Part shown: piece by piece, positions 1 to 13,222 of the stretch
Layout: the number at the start of each line of letters is the position of its first letter
How positions within the stretch are numbered: the first letter of the stretch is position 1
Source of the DNA: Jacaranda mimosifolia
Taxonomy: Eukaryota > Streptophyta > Magnoliopsida > Lamiales > Bignoniaceae
Length of the DNA: 64,000 bases
Assembly: GCA_018894105.1 (NCBI GenBank)
Contig: CM032127.1
Span: 7,223,001 to 7,287,000 of the forward strand
Direction: 5' to 3'
Position numbers and translations under genes: made by a program
Notes under the pieces: generated by a model
What the model saw: the letters and a program-made list of their open reading frames with translations, nothing else
Databases searched by the model: none
What the model was told of the DNA's origin: nothing

Positions 1-720
1 AGTATATAAAAGAATGTTTTTAAAATAAAAATGTTTGAAAAAATGATATTGTGACACCCCACTTTAGATAACCTAAAGCTGAGGTATCAACTCAATTCAA
101 GCTTAATTTCTGAATCTTGTAATATAACCAACAATTCAAAAGCAGCGGAAGATAACTTCAACTTAAATAATAACATTAACCATAACATTCAAACCAAGTT
201 TCAATTCTTAGGTACAACAAAATATATACAAAATTAAGGTGCCTTAGTCTATTCTGACATATCAAAACATCTCTATGTACACAACTATCTATTAGTCCAT
301 AGGCAAAAGAGACGCTAAACTATTACAAAAGAAGCGTTTCTACACTTCAAGTCAGAACGTTTCATCGTTAGGTCATCCTGTCTGCAAAAGTAATGAAAGC
401 GAGGGGGTAAGTCCAATGGACTTAGTGAGGGATAATTATCAAGCAATAATAGATCTTGTCAAGGAAAGAACATCTCAACAGATCTAGAATTAATAGCAAT
501 ACAAGTACAATTACAATGTTTAGCAAGAACAATGTAGCAACAAGAAACTCTCCTGCCTTATTGCTCCAAGAACATTTTACAAACAAGCAGAAACGATTAT
601 GAGCAAGCAATCCCTTCAAGAATATGCATTACAACGAAATGACAAGACATGCATATCAATCACCTTATACCAATCAAACAAGTACTTTTATAGCGATATC
701 TTGGTATACACTTGATGTGT

Positions 721-830
721 CCATACGGACTGTATGGCGCATGGCAGATATCTAAGCGGACTGCTTAGCGTATCACAGATACCTATGCGGACCGCATAGC
801 GTACCCTGGACACCCAGGCGGGCTGCAAGG
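721..830. repeat. 31-bp tandem array of covarying hairpins
   Basis: Four units start at 721, 752, 783 and 814, exactly 31 bp apart. Each carries a 17-nt hairpin with a 6-bp stem and a GGAC-type 5-nt loop: CCATAC/GTATGG, CTAAGC/GCTTAG and CTATGC/GCATAG are all perfectly paired although their sequences differ. The fourth (CCAGGC/GCAAGG) has two mismatched pairs. The loop is GGACT or GGACC, then GGGCT in the fourth unit. The array lies inside the solo LTR. Its function is unknown. Confidence 0.85.
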
Positions 831-1107
831 CGTGTCCCAAGTATTCCAGCATTCTGCGTAGAATTGGCACTTGGCCCAAGTACAATCTCCAAACAAGTAC
901 GACAAGTATAGCAGGTACCAATCAAGTACAACAATCAAGTACATGCAAACCAACTGGCTAGATATCAAGATACAACAAGCGAGTGCACCGGCAAGGCATT
1001 TGAGAACAATTCAAGAAAGACAAAAAATACGATCAAGCAAGTACTAGACACGACAACAGGAGTTTTGGGCGCCAGAACAACAAGAACGAGCAAGAACGAT
1101 TGAACAA

Positions 1108-1165
1108 GCACGCTTGAACAAGTACGATTGCACAAGCACGATTGCACAAGCACGATTGAACAAGC
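1108..1165. repeat. Short tandem repeat, unit near 15 bp
   Basis: Repeats of CAAGCACGATTGCA-like units run head to tail within the solo LTR, preceded by looser CAAG-rich copies from about 1060. This is low-complexity LTR sequence with no coding meaning. Confidence 0.6.
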
Positions 1166-1372
1166 ACGAACCCTCACCGGGGTATACAAGTCAATAGCAA
1201 GTAACAAGCAAGTACGAGTCAAACAATTATGAGCAGGTACAATCAAGCAGTTTAAACCCTCACAAGGGTTATGCCACAAGAGCAGATAGATATTTCAAGG
1301 CCAAAATAGCAAAACCTCGCAGGGTTCAACAAATAACGAGTAGCTGTTGTCAAAGCAAAACCCAGAGTGGGA

Positions 1373-1475
1373 GATCCTCACAAACATTGAGTAGCTAATA
1401 CATTAATAACCAAAGCGGTAGATCCTCACAAACATTGAGTAGCTGATACAATCAATAACCAAAGCGGTAGATCTT
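1373..1475. repeat. Tandem repeat, period 48-49 bp, about two units
   Basis: GATCCTCACAAACATTGAGT begins at 1373 and again at 1421, and a third start (GATCTTCACC) follows at 1470. The two full units are nearly identical. The array belongs to the solo LTR. Confidence 0.7.
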
Positions 1476-2910
1476 CACCTCCAAAAACTTTGATGGAATA
1501 AGTTCTGCAGATTGTCTATTGGTCCTCACAACACACCTCCTCATTACCTAACCATAATAATATACATATAATTAGAACTCATTTAAATTTCCTAATACAA
1601 TGCTATCATTTTAATTCTTACTTCCAAATTTGCTATTCATCTCGCGGCAACTTACATGTTAGCATTAATAAGTTCCAAAAATAGCTAAAAGACTAATTTG
1701 GCTACAAAATCTTAATTCTCATATCGATTCTCCTATTTGAAATCAAATTTCTTACTCACAATGTCCACATATGACACTAATTGTCAATAGCTCAAAATTC
1801 CAATAATTTTATCATCATCTAATTTAGGTCCTCAATCCAAGTCTCTAGTTCAATTTCTTAATAATTTCCATAATTTCAATTATAACCTATTACAAAGTCC
1901 AAATCCACTATCATAATATCTCTATCCTAAGAGAGCTCAACATAATTACATATACATATACAATACATCATCCCCACAATCATTTCTTATCAAGGTTACA
2001 ATTAAACTAAAATATACATATATGCATATACATACAAAAATACATATATACACAATTCCACCAAATCTTTTACCACAACAGCACAACGAAGTCTCGGTTT
2101 CACAAACTAGTTGCGCCACTGCACTCGTCTCGATGAGAGGAATTTACTGCCCTTCCACCGCCACCGTGCTGATGCCGAAAAATTTCCAAACTTCACAGTC
2201 TTGCTCCTCTCGAGCTCTTGATTCCAAATATGCCATCAGTTTTCTGTTTTGAGCTTCGAGGCTGCCGAAAAACCCAATTTTTAGCATTAAAACCAACTCC
2301 GATCATCATTTTTCTCCTTCTCCGCCGCGCCTCAGCCACATGCAACTACCCAGCACTCTTCTCCACACCTTGGGCTTTCAAAATCACCCCTTAAAAGCCT
2401 AAACTACCGTCGGAAAGTGGAAGACCCACTTCACCCGAAAATCGGGTCTTCCTCTGCCGTGAAGCTCCACCATTCGATGGGTTGCATGGTGGTGGAAATG
2501 AGAATAGGGGTGGTGGGGGAAGAGATTGGTGAGGTTAGATGGGAGTATGGTGGTCGCCGGAGGGAAGTCACGGTGATGGTTGACTTTGGTGGAAGGAAGG
2601 AAAAAAGGTAAAGAAAAGAGAGAAAAAGGAAGAAGAAAGGAAAGAAAAAGAGAAGGAAGGGAAAATAAATTTTTGCTGCTCGGTTTGATGGTTTAAAATT
2701 AAAATTTCACTTATTGCCATTAAGCCCTCAAAGCATAGACAAATTTTCATTCAACCCACAAGTGTGAAGAATTACACTTTGCCCCAAATCTTTAGAATGT
2801 GATCCCATTAGGTCTTGCCTAATTGTATTTTGACCCCAAAACTTCCAACTTCTTTGCAATTAAGCCTTTGTTTCATCATCATCGAAATATCAAATTTTAG
2901 GGGTGTTACA

Positions 2911-5211
2911 GATATAGATAGTGATAACTTTTATTTTTTATTTTGAGGACATAATAAAAATAGGTGTTGAAAATGAACCAAACGGGAAGTGCTCTAGAAA
3001 ATATTAAAAATTTGAAGTGATAAAAATTTGCTAGGAAACATGATGCGGGTCAATACCTTGATCATGGGCTAAAAACCCTTGCAGCCCAAACTTGAAAATA
3101 ACACAAAGCACAGTTGATCGTAAATCATGAGCCATTCTGGAAAGGCTTGATCACAAATGACCATAAACTATTAAAAGACCAATCGATTCGATAACATTAT
3201 TCTTATATTTGTATACATAATAATCGAGAATTGAATTCCTCTCGAATTTATGTGTACTTGTATATATAAGTATATATATATTTATATTATTAATAAAACT
3301 TCTATATTCTTTTTGGTGTGTTTTTGTGTATTTTTCTTAAAATATTCCTTTTTTTTTTAATTTTTAATATCATAAGTTATAACTTGTATAAATAACTACC
3401 ATCCTATTACTATCTTGATATTTACATTTTATTTTTGTAAATTTTACACACAATCCTCATGAAGTCTATATGTATATTTCTCTATTTTCTAACTTCTTAT
3501 TGTGGTTATGTTATCTTTTATCTATACTATTTTATCACAATTTATTATGTAAATTTCATTTGAAGTTTGTTTGATGAATATAACTATCTTGATGTTTGAA
3601 TTTTATTTTTGTAAATTCTATAGTTTCAAATATATGAGTATTTATTTATATGCATTAATTATATTATTTAATGCACACACATCGAATAGGCAACAACCGC
3701 TAGTATATATGAAGTGACCACAAACATGTATTTCAATAGAATAGCTTGGATCATTCCTAGCCTAAAAATCCTAAATTCACACCTATAAATAACATCTCAT
3801 TTGTCTTTTCATATTCCCTTTGATTTACTAATAGCTTGGGAAAGATCCTTCTCCATTACATCCGTCTAAATTGCAGGTGAACTCATCTTGACCATCGTCA
3901 AACCATATGTACAAAAAATAAAAAAAAATTTAGCAGGTCTAGTAGTTTTAATACAAAAAACAGTTAATTGCAGATATCTATCCAATCCCCTGGTCCAAAT
4001 CTATAGCACATGAGGTACTTGAAAATATGTTAAATACTTCTTTTATTAAAAAAAAAAAATTATTAATATTTTAGCATTCACCTCCACGCTTAAATTGTCT
4101 TTATTTTGATTTTTTCATATCATTTCTCTACATAGTTATGATCAAAAGTCACTTTTAGAATAAGAATTTCAATTTATTTTGCCGCATGTAATGCCACTCA
4201 TGATGTGGATTCTGATTTAACAAGTTTAGTTATTATGAAAAAAATTCAAAATTGGAGCTTAAGAACATAGGTATGCGATAAAAAAAATTATCTTATGGTA
4301 AAAGGCGTATTTTTATATAAGTATGAAAACATAAATTCGTTAAAAAGTGATCCGAGATGAACCAAAAAATTTATTAATTATGGAGAAAAATACTTCTCAT
4401 TCTTGTTCTTAATAGACTTCATTTTGATACCAAAATACTATATTGCATTCCAATGTCGAGCCAAAATTTTGTCCTAATGATAAAATTGATTACTCGCCAA
4501 TCAAAATCAAGAGGTCTTTGATTCAGATTTTATGAATGTAGGTATTAATCTAATGCTCCAAAAGAAGGAATGATTAAGAACTGCTCTTAGGTCAAACCTA
4601 TTTGGGGTTCAAAGTTGGGCTTGTTTGTTTATGAATTGGAGTATTTTGTCAAAATTTTTGGCAAAATGATTTTTGGAAAGTTGGGTTGAGAAATATGATG
4701 GTTGTTAATTTGTTTATATTTTGAATGGTAGATGGAAAATAAATTGGGAGAAAATTATTTATTTGTTTGTGTTTTGAGAGGGGACAATATGGGACATCAA
4801 TAATTTTTTTGTTGGGCTAGTAGGATGAAATTGATATTTTAAAATTATTTATATATGTGTATATATAGATTAGATAGGGGGACAAAAAATAAGAGGGTTA
4901 GATATTAGAGAATAGGTAGAAAATGAATTGAGAGGGTATTTTGAGTATTTTCTAGTGTATTTTGGATAATAAAATTGAAGAATATGATGTGTTATTTGTT
5001 TGTTTTTTGAGAGTTTAAAAATATTTTGACAATTTACAACTAAACAAACCCTAAAAATTCCAGTATGCGCATGGAGAAAAAAAAGAAAAGAGAAAAAGAA
5101 TTAACTGTTTTGTTCGCCCTTTGCCCTTTGCCTTTTGCCTTTCTTGTAGTTCCTTATATGCAAATCTACAGCAAAACTCAAATAAAAAAGATCTATTAAT
5201 CCCGCAAGAAA
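2911..5211. other. AT-rich intergenic DNA with a Helitron-like insertion
   Basis: No gene or long open frame is recognisable. The stretch holds the Helitron-like repeat at about 3281-3703, A/T homopolymers and diverged low-complexity sequence. Around 5095-5145 there is a short run of TTTGCCC/CTTTGCC repeats. Confidence 0.6.
3281..3703 (+). mobile_element. Helitron-like non-autonomous element (candidate)
   Basis: The left end resembles TATATTATTAATAAA followed by a T-rich TTTTTGGTGTGTTTTTGTG stretch. The right end is an ACACATCGAATAGGCAACA-type block that ends in CTAG followed by T. The same left and right ends recur at 19578-20020. The CTRR-T terminus fits Helitrons, which insert between A and T and make no target duplication. 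No clear terminal hairpin was found and no Rep/Hel coding sequence is present, so the class is tentative. Confidence 0.45.
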
Positions 5212-5401
5212 TTATAGTCTACGTAATGAGTTTAAATTTAAATTTATAACCAACAAATGATATACAATTTTCCTTTGGATAAAATTTGTTTCGGGGTGGT
5301 TTCAAAAATTCGCAATTGAATCCTATTAATGGTTGATTTCTAGCTTAAGAATGCGTATGTTCAAAAAATTTGTCCTGGCAGATAATGAACTAACCTGCTC
5401 T

Positions 5402-8400
5402 CACTACAAAAAGTATTAATATTAGTGGTAAAATAATAAGTGACAAAGTAAAAATTGTCACTAATAATAAGTATTATGTGACAATAACTTTTATCTTATT
5501 ATTAATAATAATTTTTAAGTGAATAAATTTTATCTTATCACAATATGACTTAATAGTGACAAAAATTAATATTTTAAGTGGTTATCATTAACAATTAATA
5601 ATACTCCTAGGTGACAACTTAGTGACAATAAAAGTTACTAATTGTCTATGGTGACAACTTAAACACTATTTTTATCACTATTTAGTTTGTAAAAATTATT
5701 AAGGTGTAACGCCCCGACCGAAAGGCGTCTGCTTTCGGCCGAGGTGCTACTTACACAATGCCACACGTCATCCTTGAAATAGAAGATATACTTCTCAACT
5801 TTTCAAAATAACTAAATCTTACAACCATCTCCAGCAAATACTTGCTTCTGAGCTGGAACATTTCGAATCACACTTGGCACTTCTATCACCCTCATTGGCT
5901 CATGTGCGGCTGGGCTAATCTAATCTTGTTACTTATTCTTATATGGGGTAAAGAATGAGGAATCATAATAAACAATGTAAGTCCGAGTGACTTAGTGAGA
6001 TAATTTATCAATAACAACAAGATAACAATTTCACGAATATAGTATAAGAGGCAATTAAAGGTACATTTATACTCAAGAGTTGTGAGAGAGTTTTATAATC
6101 AAAATTTAGAGTGATCCATCTCACCACCGTCCCATACCAGTGATGACACTTCACAAATTCAGTATATCTCACAGAGGAATTTGAAATTACGATAACGACC
6201 ACAATGGTCGACACATCACTTGAAAAATCACGGAGTTTGTATTAAATATTCAAATTTCCGCAATATAAGATAGAATTAATAATCACTTTCACACTTTTGC
6301 TGTTGGTGGTTCTCCAACTATATCACTCCACTTTCGAAAACACAAAAATTCTTATTTCTCCCAAGTATCGAGTGATTGGCTCGGACACTTAATCACTTAC
6401 TGGGCATGGCTAGCTACATGCCTGATCCCGCTCATAGACTGCTACCTCCAGCTAATCTACTGAGTAGGGATTATGTGTGCATCGCGCATGGATATCAGCC
6501 GAAAGGTTTGTCACTGTCGGTCCGTTCCGCCCGGTTGCCTTTCATAACCGATCCCAGGGCCCACCCCAAAGGGTATTAAACACTGTCACTGTTATCACAT
6601 CACATGTCCAACAGCATTTCACTGAACACGTCAAGTTGCCATGTTAATACAAAATCACTAATTCAGCCTCAGGCTGGTTTAAGAATAAACATGGCAATAA
6701 TAACTTATTTTTCAGAATCACTTTTCTAACTTCCTCAACACAATCGCCAACTTTGGATAAAGCGACGTTAAATTAACATCAATAAAAGTGCTGAGTGAAA
6801 AAGGCGATGTGGAGTACTATTTTCATAAACAATTTATTTTCTCAACACTCGTTTACCCACTTAGAACTCAAGTGGATATAATTCAGGAATTACGAAAAAG
6901 AGATGAAATGACTATCAAGAGTATTACTGGAATCAATAGTTGATAGGCATTATATAGTAAACAAGCATCATCGATGGAGTCTCAACATAATTCAAATAAG
7001 ACAATAAGGATGTATTAGCGATTATACATGTTCTTTCCCTAGCAAAGAATATCATACTACTGAGTATAAACTCACCTGGAACATGCCGATGAATTCTTAA
7101 TCGTAGGTCACTTGGGTTCTGGCCTCTTAGTCAAATCGAAAACACTGTCACAAAATAACTCGAATTATCATTTCATCGATCTTCTGAGTCTTCACTATAA
7201 ACATAATAGATGTCATTATCAAACTTAAAGGTATTCTGACATAGTCCTGATAATTCTTAGAGATTTAAACAGTCTATGACCTTGTTTCCCAACTAATTAA
7301 AAGTTCAAATTGCATCATTTAAGCCCGATATTGACTATGATTTCTCAATCATAATTCTCAGTTATATACGACACTTAACTGTGCGAGGTAATCACTTATC
7401 GTAGTCCCTAACTCGACAAGCCGACAATTTGACTATAAATATCTTATTAAGGTCTCAACGAAAATCTAATAATTTGCCTGAGTTGAATAAATTCAATATC
7501 ATACAAATTACAAGATTAATCTATAATCTCCGGCTAGGTTATGATTTGACAATCATACTCCTAATCGCAATCAACCAAATCCAAAATCCAATCATATTCA
7601 GTAATTTAATCGAATCAAACTTCGATTATCGAAATTTACCCAAATTGGGTTGAATTGGGACTCAGTCTCACATTGGAAGTAGTCCAAACTAGTTCGAAAT
7701 CCAATTCCAAGCAAACTGCCCGAAAGTAGTTGTCATGCGCCGCCGCCGGACCACCACGCGCCCACCAATCAGTGCGTCTCGTCGAGGTGATCAAAAACCC
7801 TCAACCAATTTTCAATTTCGCTGCTGGGAAGCCAGTCAATTGGGCTAAAACCGCCGCGGCTAACCCTAGCACCGCCGCAACGCCTCAGCGTGAATTCCCC
7901 CTTCGTTCGCCGGTGAAACCCAAAATTGAGGGTACCACTGCAATGCCCATGAGCTCACGGTCACAACCTACCCAAGCACCACCCTTTTTCGCCGTCGAAA
8001 ACGGTGGAACCGCCACCTCCGCCAAGCTCCGCCGTCGAGCTCGATTTTTTGGCTGTTTCGCAGGTTATTTTGTGTAGAATTTGGTATGTTTTTTCTCCTT
8101 GAGCTAATAGGAGCTCGAATATATCCTTGATTTCAAGTTTCACGGTGGTTTGCCGGTGATTCGACGGTGGGGAGGGTTTTGGGCCATTTTTGAGAATTAG
8201 GAGAAATTTCGTCCTTCATTGTATGTATATATAAAACTATTTTTCAGCCTTTTCATTTTGGCCCCAAACTTTCTGGCCGACTTCATTTCCACCCCAAAAG
8301 TTCCAACCGCCTTCAATTTAGTCCCTGACCTTCAATTAAGTCCTCAAATTTTTTTTTTTTGCACTTTGACCCCCCAAAACTTCTATTTTTGGACAATTAA

Positions 8401-8684
8401 GTCCAAATAAAATTATTTTGATGTCCTTAGCTTCTTTTTTCCTCACATTGGCCCCCAAAACTTCTAAAACTTTACAATCAAGTCCTTTTTATTTTCTTTT
8501 TTTCAAACCTTAAAATTCAATTATTCGATATCTTAATTTCTAAATCCTTATTAATCAAAATACCGAATTTTTAGGGGTGTTACATAAGGTGACAAAAGTA
8601 AATCTTTTGTCACTTAATATACATAATTAGTGATAATTTTTGAATTATCATTTTTTATTTTGTCAGCAATTTATTTTTGTAGTG
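5402..8684. mobile_element. Small CACTA element split by a solo LTR
   Basis: Perfect 11-bp terminal inverted repeats CACTACAAAAA (5402-5412) and TTTTTGTAGTG (8674-8684) bound the element. Subterminal GTGACAA/TTGTCAC motifs repeat on both sides, as in En/Spm CACTA elements. Without the LTR inserted at 5705-8584 it is about 400 bp and encodes no transposase. The flanking 3-mers are TCT and TCC, a near target duplication, and the paralogous site near 11150 lacks the element. Confidence 0.85.
5705..8584. mobile_element. Solo LTR, probably Gypsy-type, 2,880 bp, inside the CACTA element
   Basis: It starts TGTAACGCCCC and ends GGGGTGTTACA, with a perfect 5-bp target duplication TAAGG at 5700-5704 and 8585-8589. 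The 115-codon open frame at 7730-8077 and others within show no recognisable domain and lie in GC-richer LTR sequence. Size and termini match the solo LTR at 50-2910, though the internal sequences have largely diverged. No internal retrotransposon domain remains. Confidence 0.88.
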
Positions 8685-9425
8685 TCCTTTTCTTGTCAGA
8701 AGTACTGATATTTATAGAACTTGAATTTTGGTGGATTGTAATTATTGAACTCGACGATTCACCTTAATTTTTTTACTTATTTTTAAAAATAATTTAACTA
8801 ATGTACTCTTGTGGCATATATGATGTATATCAATATTATTACTTCGGAATTCATAGAGATAGAAAAGGAGTATACTCTCGCGGGGATTAAAGGGGGGCCA
8901 AAAAAAATAAAGGGAAGGTAAAGGGTAATGGCAAACAATTAATCCGAATCAAATCGTCCCATATGCATGCGTCGTCACTTTCTGCTGGTGGTTTCTGTTA
9001 TTACGTGGAAGAGGATTTTTTTGTAAAGATATCAAAAAGTTATGAATATAGATACCCATTGATTATACTGTATACTTTATTTTATTTTTTATTTTATTTT
9101 TTTTAATTTCATTTATAAATATATGATACGTTTATTAAATATATTTTTTTGAAAATAATTGATTGAAAGCATATGTATATGATATATATACATCAAATTT
9201 GAATAAAAGAAGAAATAGAGGATCTAATGTGCAATATTGATTAATTATTGTATTGAGTTTTATGTGTAATTAAATATATTGAATAAAAATTAATTATATA
9301 AAATTTGAGTATTTATGAATGTAGCTCTAGTTTGTATAATTAATAATTTTTAGAAAAACAACTGATAATAAAATATAAATTTCAGACTATCTTCAACATA
9401 ATTTTATTTTATGTAGTAATAAACT

Positions 9426-10956
9426 AAGTAATTTAGTTTTAGACACATCTTGAATAAAGTGGAGGACTTACATAGTATTAACAAATTTCATATTACTGTA
9501 TATTATATTATTTTCTATAATTTAATCAAGTCGGATTAAAGTTCATTTTAGTAAATTTGAGTGTTTTTAACTTATTCATGTTTCTTGTTGGTTACAATTA
9601 ATTTATATTTGTTATTTAATAGACATATAAAAGATTTATAAACTAAATTTAGTACTATTTAATTTTAAGAAAACCGTGACGAGTCCTCCCTCCTTCGTAT
9701 AAAAGACTTTTCCATTTTATAGGTTTAAATAGTTATAAAAGACCATCTTAAAATTAAAAAATTAAAAAGCAGCAATTATTGCAACAACTATAAACACGTA
9801 ACTTTATTTTTATATTATTAATTTAAATCATTTTAATTTTTTAGCAATGTAATAGAGAACTCATTTTCAATTATTTGAAATAAGTTCTTTTATATGGGAC
9901 ATATATATAGTTGATATAATTGAAATTTTTTAAAAGCTCAATAAATGACTAGCAAATAATATCAACTTTTATATTTTTCAATATATTTAATTAAACAATT
10001 TTATAATTACATCGCCTACTTTATTTTAATATTTTTGTTTATAATAATTCATAAAATTTATGTTGCATAGATTAATATTTCATATAAAAAAGGTTTGATT
10101 GAAAGTAAGTATCCATTCAATTATTTGTACATATCTATATATTTACAAAAGAAACTTATATATAAGTGAGTGATACTTTATCTTGAATTGAATATTAAAA
10201 ATTTACTTATTATTTTATTCATGTGCATAATATATATTATTTGATAATTTTAAAAATAATAAAAAGACTACATATATAAATAAAAATAGATAAATTTTAC
10301 TTATCATAGTTATATAGAATACTAAAAGATATTTTAGTTTATAGAAATTGCATGTTACAAGTTATGTAGTGAATTAGTTTTCAAATAATAATCTGATATT
10401 GGTTATTTTTATAAATAAAGTATAAAGAGGTTTACATATTTACTCAAATAAAGAATACTTAATATATAAAAATCTCAAATTCATGAAAATTGTAACTGTA
10501 ACTTCCACATCATTAAGAAATTATATATAAAAAAAAATTTATATTTTAAAAAAATTATTTGCTTACTTTTCATATCAAAATATATATGTATAAATATATA
10601 TCTAACTTAAAAGATATATTTAGTTTAATATTCTGCTCTACTTTTATTTTTTTTTAATTCTTTCATTTATTTTTTTAAAATTTTATCATTTAAAGTTTTT
10701 TATATAATTTACAAAGTTAGAGTTAGCAATTCTTTATATTCCACAACTTATTTAAGTACAAATTATCTTTAAACATAATATCTTTAAATTAAAACATTTA
10801 TATTATTTTATTTAATTAGTAATAGATTTTGTTTCTTTGAATACTAAAAATAATACGATTCATTTTTAATCACACGAAATTAAATAAATATTGTTATAAA
10901 ATAAATTATTTCAATATTAAAATTCTTTTCAATGCATCGTACCGTGCACATACTAA
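9426..10956. other. Very AT-rich intergenic DNA
   Basis: No gene is visible. The end of this stretch (about 10930-10955, GCATCGTACCGTGCACATACTAA) resembles Helitron 3' ends common in plants, but no matching 5' end was identified. Confidence 0.5.
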
Positions 10957-12008
10957 TTATAGTCTATGCGATGAGTTTAAATTTAAATTTAAATTTACAA
11001 CCAACAAATGGTTTATACTTTTGATGTGGATAAAATTAGTTATGGAGGGTGTTTTCAAAAATTCGCAATTGAATATTATATATTGTTGGTCTCTAATTCA
11101 AGTATACGAATGTTAAATTTTTTTATCCTAGTAGATAATAAATTAACCAGCTCTTTTTGTTGTCATAAGTACTGATATTTATAGAACTTGAATCTGTGAC
11201 TATTGAACTTGACGATCCACCATAATATTTTTCACTTAAAAATGATTTAACTAATGTATCTTTGTGGCATATTTGAAGTATATCAATATTATTTCTTAAA
11301 AACATATATTTCATAGAGATAAAAAGAAGTATAACCTCATAAGGATTTTAATAAAAAGGAGGAAAAGGAAAAGGGTATGGGCAAATAATTAATCCGAAAC
11401 AAGTCGTCCCATATGCATGCAGCATGCGTGATGCCTCATCACTTTCCGGCAGTGGTTTCTGTATTTACCTGGACTGCACTTAAATAAAACATTAAAAGAG
11501 AGACAACCAAGCTATTGGACTCGTAGAAGATGATATTTTGTAAAGAGAATGCGAAAAAAAAAAAAAAAAAAAAAAAGGAAAAGGAAAGGGCACATAGAAA
11601 ATATGATACCCATTGATTATAGTCTATATTCTCTATTTTATTTTTTATTTTATTTTCTATTTCATTTATAAATATATAATATGTCTTTTAAGTATTTATT
11701 TTTATAGAAATAATTGATTAAATCAAATACACATAATATGTATATATCAAACTGGAATAAAAGATAAAATAGAGAATGGAATATAAGATTGATCCAAATT
11801 GCAATAATATTGATTAATTATTGTGTTGAGTTTTATGTATAATTTAAAATTTTGAATGAAAAAAGAATTTGAAAATATAATATAAATTATATAGAATTTG
11901 AGTATTTTTGAATGTAGCTCTAGTTTTAATAATTAATATTTTTTAGAAAAAGCAACTGATAATAACATATAAAGTTCAGACTATCTTCAACATAATTTTA
12001 TCTTATGT
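10957..12008. repeat. Duplicated segment, copy B (empty site)
   Basis: This is the second copy of the segment at 5212-9425 without the CACTA/LTR insertion. The junction near 11140-11160 reads straight through where copy A is interrupted. Copy B carries its own small differences, including a poly-A tract at about 11553-11576 and an extra CATGC-rich stretch near 11415-11440. Confidence 0.8.
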
Positions 12009-13222
12009 CGTAACAAAATGTGAGTGATTATATGCGTATGAGGGGGGGGGGGGTTGAATTAGGTTTAAAAGATTTTAATGTAGCAGAAGTTTATCACTCA
12101 AAATGCATTTTAGTCTTTCAAAAACTATTTAAATCTTTTGTAGAAAAATAGTTTCAGTTACTGACTGATCTTTATAAGTAACAATTAAAATATCAATCAG
12201 ACCAGTAATAAGAAAAATAGTAAAAAATAGAAGTAGATGGATACTAGTATTTATAGAGGTTTGGCAAGCCTACGTCCTCTACTTAAGCTTGCACTTAGGA
12301 TTTTAAATCTATTAGACTAATAAGGGTATACAAATATTTTTACAGATAATAACAATAACTTGACAAAACAGAAACACCCTAGTAGCTGTGTGAAAAACCA
12401 ACTCTTCGCAAAGAGCTATATCGGATCCCAGATGGGATGAGACAGATTTCAGAGCACTGTGCTACATGTGAACAGACCCGAGGAAACTTTTGCTAGATTT
12501 ACTAGCACAATCTCTATGGACTGATGCATGAGTTGCTGCCACTTCGTACAAGAAGCTCTAGTCTCTTCTTCCAGACCGGAACCAGGAACACAGCAGAATG
12601 TTCTAGACAGTACTGCTCTACTAATTTCTTCATCTAGAGGTCCTTAGAGCAACCAAGTGCCGATTTGTTCCCTTCATGGGATCCCTCAAGAGCATGTACG
12701 ACTCCTGTCCGTCTTTAGCACTAGGTCTTTCGAGACACAAACCGCCTTGTCCTCGTCTCCCCAAGGTCCATCGAAGGCAAGTTCCACTTGACCTTCTTTA
12801 CCACAAGGTCCTTCGAAAACACTTGTAAAGCAAGGAATTAGCAACAATTAAGCATAAAAACATGTGAGAGAGTATCACACAACTTCTCAATACACTTAAC
12901 AAAGTTTTCTCCCGACTTACTGATTCTATCTTTCAAATGCCGCATAATTTCACTTTTATATGCTTATATCCAATGGTTATAAGTTTTCATTAAGGCAAAG
13001 AATTCATTGGAAGTAAATAAGGAAACAAGTTAACTTTGGTAATTCCTTAAACAAAGGATGATTCAATAACTTCAACACGATGTGATTTCTTTCTTAAGTT
13101 ACAAAGATGCAAATCAAACTATAATCTGCAGGAGATCTTTTATTTATAGAAAGTAAATTCCAGAACATGACATATTCCAGCAGACAATATGCATGCTTTT
13201 TAGCCATAATTAAAAGGGTTAA
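12009..13222. other. Repeat-like sequence up to the scaffold gap
   Basis: After a 12-G tract (12042-12053) the sequence reads GGGTTGAATTAGGTTTAAAA, similar to termini of plant LTR elements, and is unusually GC-rich at 12360-12840. No coding domain or boundary could be defined, and the right side runs into the gap. Confidence 0.4.

Larger units (their letters stand above)
50..2910. mobile_element. Solo LTR, probably Gypsy-type, 2,861 bp
   Basis: The element opens with TGTGACACCCC and closes with GGGGTGTTACA, which are imperfect inverted ends of TG...CA type. It is flanked by a perfect 5-bp direct repeat GATAT at 45-49 and 2911-2915, the target duplication expected of an LTR retrotransposon. 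No second LTR, primer-binding site, gag or pol is visible, so it is read as a solo LTR left by LTR-LTR recombination. Short open frames inside (for example 2022-2252 and 2417-2611) look like no protein family. It contains the hairpin array at 721-830 and other short tandem repeats. Assignment to Gypsy rests on the TGTRACRCCCC terminus, common in plant Gypsy LTRs, and is an inference. The second solo LTR at 5705-8584 has the same terminus type and nearly the same length. Confidence 0.85.
5212..9425. repeat. Duplicated segment, copy A (carries nested insertions)
   Basis: About 190 bp at 5212-5401 plus about 740 bp at 8685-9425 match 10957-12008 in the same order and orientation. Shared landmarks include ATTATAGTCTA, a CAAAAATTCGCAATTGAA block, TATTTATAGAACTTGAAT and GTCCCATATGCATGC. 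In copy A the match is interrupted by a 3.28-kb CACTA plus LTR insertion. No coding capacity is evident. Confidence 0.8.

Noticed and set aside
7730..8077. 115-codon open frame in GC-richer DNA
   Set aside because: It lies wholly within a solo LTR, has an alanine/proline-rich composition and no recognisable domain.
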